The translations under genes and the position numbers were made by a program. Shown one piece after another: positions 59,174-64,000 of a stretch of DNA of 64,000 bases. The DNA comes from Chalara sp. BL73 (Eukaryota; Ascomycota; Leotiomycetes; Helotiales). Positions within the stretch are counted from its first letter, which is position 1. Every line of letters begins with the position of its first letter. The stretch is taken from NCBI GenBank assembly GCA_918026815.1, contig CAKJVC010000191.1:62001-126000 (forward strand), given 5' to 3'. The notes below the pieces were generated by a model that did no database searches, was not told where the DNA came from, and saw nothing but the letters and a program-made list of their open reading frames with translations.

Positions 59174-61379
59174 GATCCCCCACAGGGCGATTCAACTCTC
59201 AAAGTTATATGTCGATTTGGATAAGAATACAATCTCAAGCGCAGAAAGAGCGTAGGGTAGCAATGGTTCTATCATAAGACGACGAGCTCTTATTAACTCA
59301 ACATCTATACAAATTCCAAGTATTCTGTCAAGTTCAAGGGTTCCAGCGATATCCCGAAACCTCATCCTCAGAAAACACATGACAGAATATGCATCTGGCA
59401 TAACATTTTCCACAAGGACTGCCTTCAAACTCTCCCACCATATTCTCCCCAATATCATTGGCACCACCTCACGGCTAGCCAATCTCCAAAATCCAACGCC
59501 ATGGAACCTTGGCTCCCGACATGAAACGTTTTCTCCCGTATGCAAGTTTATCCCAGAGGGCGTCAATCTATTTCCACATCTGAAGCTACATTATTGTTTT
59601 TCGAAGGTCTTCTCGCAGACTGTTCCGTTTTTCATCGAAATGGATAGGCAGTGGCAGCCAGTAAGCCTCATAGGAGCCCTTGGCAATGGCGAAGATATGG
59701 CGGACGTTGTTGGAAGTTGAAGGTGGGCTCAGGGCCTCCTGTTGACCCTGTACCTGTATGGTGAGTCTTCCGAGAGGCATTGAGAGGAGCTTATGGTGCT
59801 GGGGTGATTGCGTCAAGAACGGCCGGACACCAGATTTGGCTCTTGGAAGTTGTTATGCCTAGACTTCAGGCACAAGGGGTTGTGATGGTTTGGTTGGCCA
59901 TCTTCCCTTTCCTTTCTTTTTGTGTTGGAAGGAATAGCATACGGAAACCATGTAGAAGGGTTAGCTCAATTTTATGCAGATAGATCTTGTTCAAGAGGCT
60001 TTATCAAACTTTGAACTTGTAACCAGTGGTTGTGGTCATAATGAAGCCTAGACACTTGTTAGAATTGGGGTTTAATTAGAATCTCCTCTATCACGGCCCG
60101 ATGCTTCCAGTTACGATGAAACAGCAAGGGAGCCTACGCGACTACCCAGGTTGAATCTTAGATTGGCTTGCAAGGATAGATTTTCAATAGATTGGAGATC
60201 GAGGAAAATAAGGGAACCTTGACAGATTTCGGAGCTGGACCAGGTTGGTGGGATATATGACCTCCCAAGCAATGGATTTCTTTCCAATTTAGGATCTCCT
60301 CGGGATGCCCCTGGTCGTAAAGGATTCTTATTCACAGCGGCTTATCGGATCGCAGCAATGAACACCATAGCCTCTCGCTCGTCTTTCCAGGTCCCGCGGG
60401 TTATAACTGCATGCCCCAAATCTCTTTGTGCATGCTATGACCCATCGTAGATTTTGCTTGACTAGATTTTCTTAGCCACTTAACGCTACGAAAGTATTTC
60501 CCAATACTTTCCCTATCCTATCACCAAGCAATGGGCCACCAATTGGAAAAAGGATTCGTGAAAGACGGCCTTATCCCACATTTATCCCATGGAGTCTATT
60601 AGTAACACAAATGTCTTGATAAGGCTACCCGCATGGCCCCGTCGTCCGACCAACAACACATCCGCATGGGTTGACCCCGGGATTGAACCCGCGTCCCATT
60701 CCTTCGGCCTTCCCTTTGTAATCGGGTAATTATGGGTCCGAATTGACAGTGAATTTCCCCATCAGTTAACGGAATTTGAAACCCCTTGTTCCCCGGGCGC
60801 GCGGGTCGCGGGCAACATGCCTGCCCATCGCTTCCCCTGTACATTTTTCACTATCACACCCATTACCAGACATTGCAGGTGGGGTGTTAGCATGGCTTTC
60901 TGGCTGGGAGCGCCATGCCATGCTTTCAACTGTTGCGTGGCTTGCTTCTTATCCTTTCTGGGAACAGAGACGAGATCGAGCGTTGACGAAAACAAGCCAC
61001 CAGCTAACGCTTTGTTTTTTTTGTTTTTTTGGGATTTATTTCCTGATTTATGATCAATTCCCAACTTTTCGTTCCTCAGTCTAGACCCGAGACCAGCATG
61101 TGTGGCTGAGAAGCTGGGACGGATGAGGTTGGAATTGGTTGAACCGTGAGACAAATGCATCATGATCCCTTCTTCACCAGTCGTCCCTGGGCAGGCATGT
61201 CTCACTTATTCAATCTAGAGCACATGGCAGAGCTGTCATAAATGATAGATGTAATTGACTTCTCCCTTGAATCAACCAACAAAGACATCAGTGAGACAAA
61301 TGCAGCTCCCCTGCCAACCTCACCCCCAACATCTCCAGCGCAAGCCTAGAAATTAGTCCATGAAATGGAACTAAGCTTA
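59174..61379. other. Gene-free region between membrane protein and P450
   Basis: 2.2 kb without a convincing gene. A 124-codon minus-strand frame (59192-59566) and a shorter one at 59586-59816 have protein-like stretches but no domain and do not join by a normal intron. No tRNA was found; a T-arm-like word at about 60660-60700 does not fold into a cloverleaf. Confidence 0.4.
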
Positions 61380-63121
61380 TTATAGCGATATGAGCTTCAT
61401 CCTAAAGTCTTTGTTGTACGCCACTCCACCCGCAACAACATAACGACCCTCGTTCAGCAGCCGAAAGTCAAACCTTCTCACGGTCTGGGCAAAATATCAG
61501 CTTCGTACTCACTAAATGTTACAGGACTACCAAATGAAGAATACCTCAGGGAGCAACTTATACATCTCCATAGTCGCAATATCCTTCCCCAAACAAACCC
61601 TTGGACCAATGCCAAAGACAAAACTCGCCGCATCAAGCTCGTTCTCTACATCTTTGCTCACAAGCCAACGTTCTGGCCTGAAAGCTTCAGGATCAGGAGC
61701 ATAGAGCTCGGGGTCACGTTGCACAACGTATGCCACGCTTGTGATTTCTGTGTTTGGAGGGATGAACATGTCTTCGATCTTCTTGCCTTCTTTCGGGGCA
61801 ACTCTGGCGAACAGGTTTGTGGCAGGAGGATGGAGACGGAGCGATTCTTTGATGCAGGCAACAAAGTAAGGCAGGTGGATTCGTACTTCTTCGTATTTGA
61901 CGGGAGTGGAGAGGTGGCCCACTGCGTCGGCAGATTCGATTTCTTTGCGTGCCAAAGCCAACTTCTCGGGGTGCTTGACGAGGAAACGCAATGTTGAGCC
62001 TAGAGCAGTCCCAGTAGTATCTGCACCAGCTTGAATTAAGAGAGTTACGTGGGCACGTTTCTGAACTGGACTCAGAGGGTGGCCGTCTATTCGTGCTTCA
62101 ATGGCACTAATACTCTCAATTCGCTGTTCGTCGAACTTGGGGAAATGCTTACTGCTGCATGAAGTCAGGCTTCTCGGGGTAGATTCCATTCTCCATTTCT
62201 TTCTCGCGCTCAGTAACATGCCTATCAGCTTGTGCCATCAACCAGCCCATCCCGCTATCATTTGATGTTTTAGGAAGAAGCCACATATTGAGAACAGGCA
62301 TTTTCATGATATAATTGCGGAAAAATGTGAAGCGCCCCACGAAGCCAAAGAAATCGAGACCTAGACGCCAGCTTGTGAGAATGCCTCGCTCATCTCGACT
62401 GTTCTTGACAAAGCCCCATGGTTCTGTGAAGGAGATCATCGTCATAATATCGGCAGCAAATTCTCTAAACAAAAATCAGGCACGTGAGGAAGTTAACGGT
62501 GGGAAGACTCACGCCACTTTGTCAGACAAACATATTGTCTCTCTTGCCATAGCTCTTTCATTCATTTTCTGAACAAATAGAGAAATTTGATCATCGATTC
62601 TCGTCTCCCACGTATTCTTGAGACCTCCGATAGTCCAAGGAGCACTAGCGGCAAGAGCTTTTCTCAAGGACTTATGAGTGTCGCCATCTAGAGTAGTGAA
62701 AAGATGGGGCGGACCCAGGACTCCAGAACCATATAATCCTGACTTTTTGTTGCACTTTGGGTCCCAGTATATCTCCTTCAATGCAGAAGGTTTAGGAAAC
62801 ATCAACATGGTAGGAGAAATACGGATGGGCATTTCCGCTAGAATATTTCTCATAAGCTTTGGATCCTAATATCTTGGTACGAGGACAATATGAGGACTCA
62901 CTTCCATATTGCTTGACCAATCCCAACAGCCATTCTGGTTCTTTCTTCAGAACAGATATGATAGCTGCAGATACCGAAAATGAGGCTGCATACCAGGGTC
63001 CTGGAAATTTGGCTAGAGGATGGAAGTAGAGATTATATAAAATTCGATATGATAGTGCAGCCACAACGGTAGCGAGCACCACCACAACCGCAGATGCTAT
63101 ACTAAGTGATGGAACAATCAT
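61380..63121 (-). CDS. Cytochrome P450 (pisatin-demethylase-like clade)
   Basis: Five exons on the minus strand (63121-62902, 62837-62513, 62464-62153, 62112-61545, 61484-61380) give 509 residues, normal for a fungal microsomal P450. The start MIVPSLSIASAVVVVLATVV is a membrane anchor, followed by the Pro hinge HPLAKFPGPW. The catalytic landmarks are intact: I-helix GADTTGTALGS, ExxR in KESLRLHPPATNLF, the FRPERW motif and the heme loop FGIGPRVCLGKDIA with its Cys ligand. The C-helix region ALAASAPWTIG and the block MISFTEPWGFVKNSRDERG resemble pisatin-demethylase- and benzoate-monooxygenase-like fungal P450s. The first intron ends at 62838, chosen because it gives KQYGTEMPIRISPTML. The substrate is unknown and no neighbouring metabolite genes were identified. 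Confidence 0.93.
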
Positions 63122-64000
63122 ATTGGCAAAGAAGTAGTCTGAAATGCAGGTAAAAAGAGCGCAATGCCATAATCGCAAAGTACCATGAGCAAAATAAAGG
63201 AACCACGTAGCCGTAGAAAATGTGGTACTGAAAATTCAGTCCAAGGTGCGGGGGACGAACTCGTGCTTTCCAGCATCGAATTATCCCATCGCCCGTGATA
63301 TTAAAGACTTGGTGCTTACAGAGACTGCTGCAATTTTGACAGGGGACGTAGTGGTGGATGATAGCAATTTTCATGCACTTCGGCAACAGGGGTAGAGATC
63401 AATATCCCACTCGGTTAAAGCGCTCCTTGCTTCCCAAATGATATTCTTTGTCTCGAGCTCTTAAACATCCTGATCATGTAGCAAGCCGAGAACAGCCATC
63501 ACGGAGCTTTCCAACGGAACAAGTAAAGATCTCTAGAAACAAATGAGAACGGGGGATCCTCCATGCACCATTTGCTGCTCCATTGGCATTGCAACGAGGA
63601 AAAGCAAATACAACTGGGATGCAGGAAGAACATCCATATTATAAGAAACACTTCATGCAAAAGATAAGCAGCCGCAATGCCATTCTACAAAATGTAGCGG
63701 ACGTTGTATTGGCTCCCAAGGAGGCGGGCGGCTCTGTGATTCGAGGAGCATGCTTGTGAGTCTCTCGATAGTTGTCAACTCCCGCTCTTGCGGCTCTAGG
63801 ACTTTGGAGTTGTACCACCGTAGCCTTGGTCCATGGGCTAGCTAGTAGTCCTAATTTTGAGCGGCTCGACCAATATATTGGGCATTGGCGGTAGCTTTGA
63901 TCTCTTTTCTCGCCGTCGTGATCCTGACAGAAGCTGTTGAGGAACCAGTTACTGGTACCACATTGGTTCCTTTCTTTGTTCCTTTTTGTATCCATTACGT
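63122..64000. other. Window edge, no gene seen
   Basis: About 880 bp upstream of the P450. It must hold the P450 promoter. A minus-strand frame of 118 codons (63639-63995) has no features and may be chance. Confidence 0.4.

Noticed and set aside
59192..59566. 124-codon minus-strand frame
   Set aside because: There is no domain, no supported start context and no intron linking it to nearby frames.
60655..60730. tRNA-like T-arm word (GGGATTGAACCCGCG region) on the plus strand
   Set aside because: The stem around the TTCAA loop does not pair over five bases and no acceptor or anticodon arm could be built.
1..64000. CRISPR arrays, phage defence systems, bacterial operons
   Set aside because: No direct-repeat/spacer arrays or prokaryotic gene order are present; intron-rich fungal genes occupy the window.

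Overview
The window is eukaryotic nuclear DNA from a filamentous ascomycete (Pezizomycotina). A Leotiomycetes-like fungus is my guess from gene style alone, not a proven placement. The evidence is the many 40-140 nt introns with GT..AG borders and CTAAC/CTAAT branch sites, the split housekeeping genes (vps26, nup120, rad51, acl4, gir2, puf6), and typical fungal families: a PTH11/SAT4-like rhodopsin protein, an NB-ARC-TPR STAND protein, an NRG1-like C2H2 regulator and a CmcJ/GA4-desaturase-like enzyme. AT-rich, gene-poor stretches carry decayed gene copies whose changes are mostly C-to-T and G-to-A, the signature of repeat-induced point mutation (RIP).

Layout. 1-1124: 3' part of vps26 (retromer). 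1.1-6.3 kb: AT-rich, with a tail-anchored unknown protein (3336-4794) and a possible small protein (6109-6330). 6.65-7.0 kb: a probable small non-autonomous transposon. 7.4-10.8 kb: a CmcJ-like dioxygenase and an amidase, tail to tail. 11.2-15.0 kb: a STAND protein (NB-ARC plus TPR) with a RIP-like relic of its TPR region about 1.8 kb downstream. 17.2-18.7 kb: a multi-pass membrane protein gene broken by an in-frame TAA. 19.8-25.1 kb: nup120 and rad51 (minus strand). 26.1-27.0 kb: a small basic unknown protein. 27.6-35.1 kb: acl4, a beta-lactamase-family gene with a large internal insertion, then gir2 and puf6 sharing a 181-bp divergent promoter. 36.3-37.2 kb: an unknown protein, with a possible related relic at 35.2 kb. 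38.1-39.5 kb: two decayed F-box-like genes. 43.4-44.8 kb: an auxin-efflux-carrier-like transporter. 44.8-50.5 kb: a very long gene-free region upstream of the NRG1-like regulator (50.5-51.5 kb). 54.3-57.3 kb: a double zinc-knuckle protein with a GC-AG intron. 57.9-59.2 kb: a rhodopsin-like membrane protein. 61.4-63.1 kb: a cytochrome P450.

How the genes relate. Most are independent fungal genes. The one functional grouping is acl4, gir2 and puf6, three ribosome-assembly or translation factors within 7.5 kb. The accessory part is made of possible secondary-metabolism enzymes (dioxygenase, amidase, P450), a putative self/non-self or immune receptor, and relics. I found no CRISPR array, prokaryotic operon, rRNA gene or convincing tRNA. 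All gene models were spliced by eye: frames close and total lengths are multiples of three, but splice sites have not been tested against transcripts.
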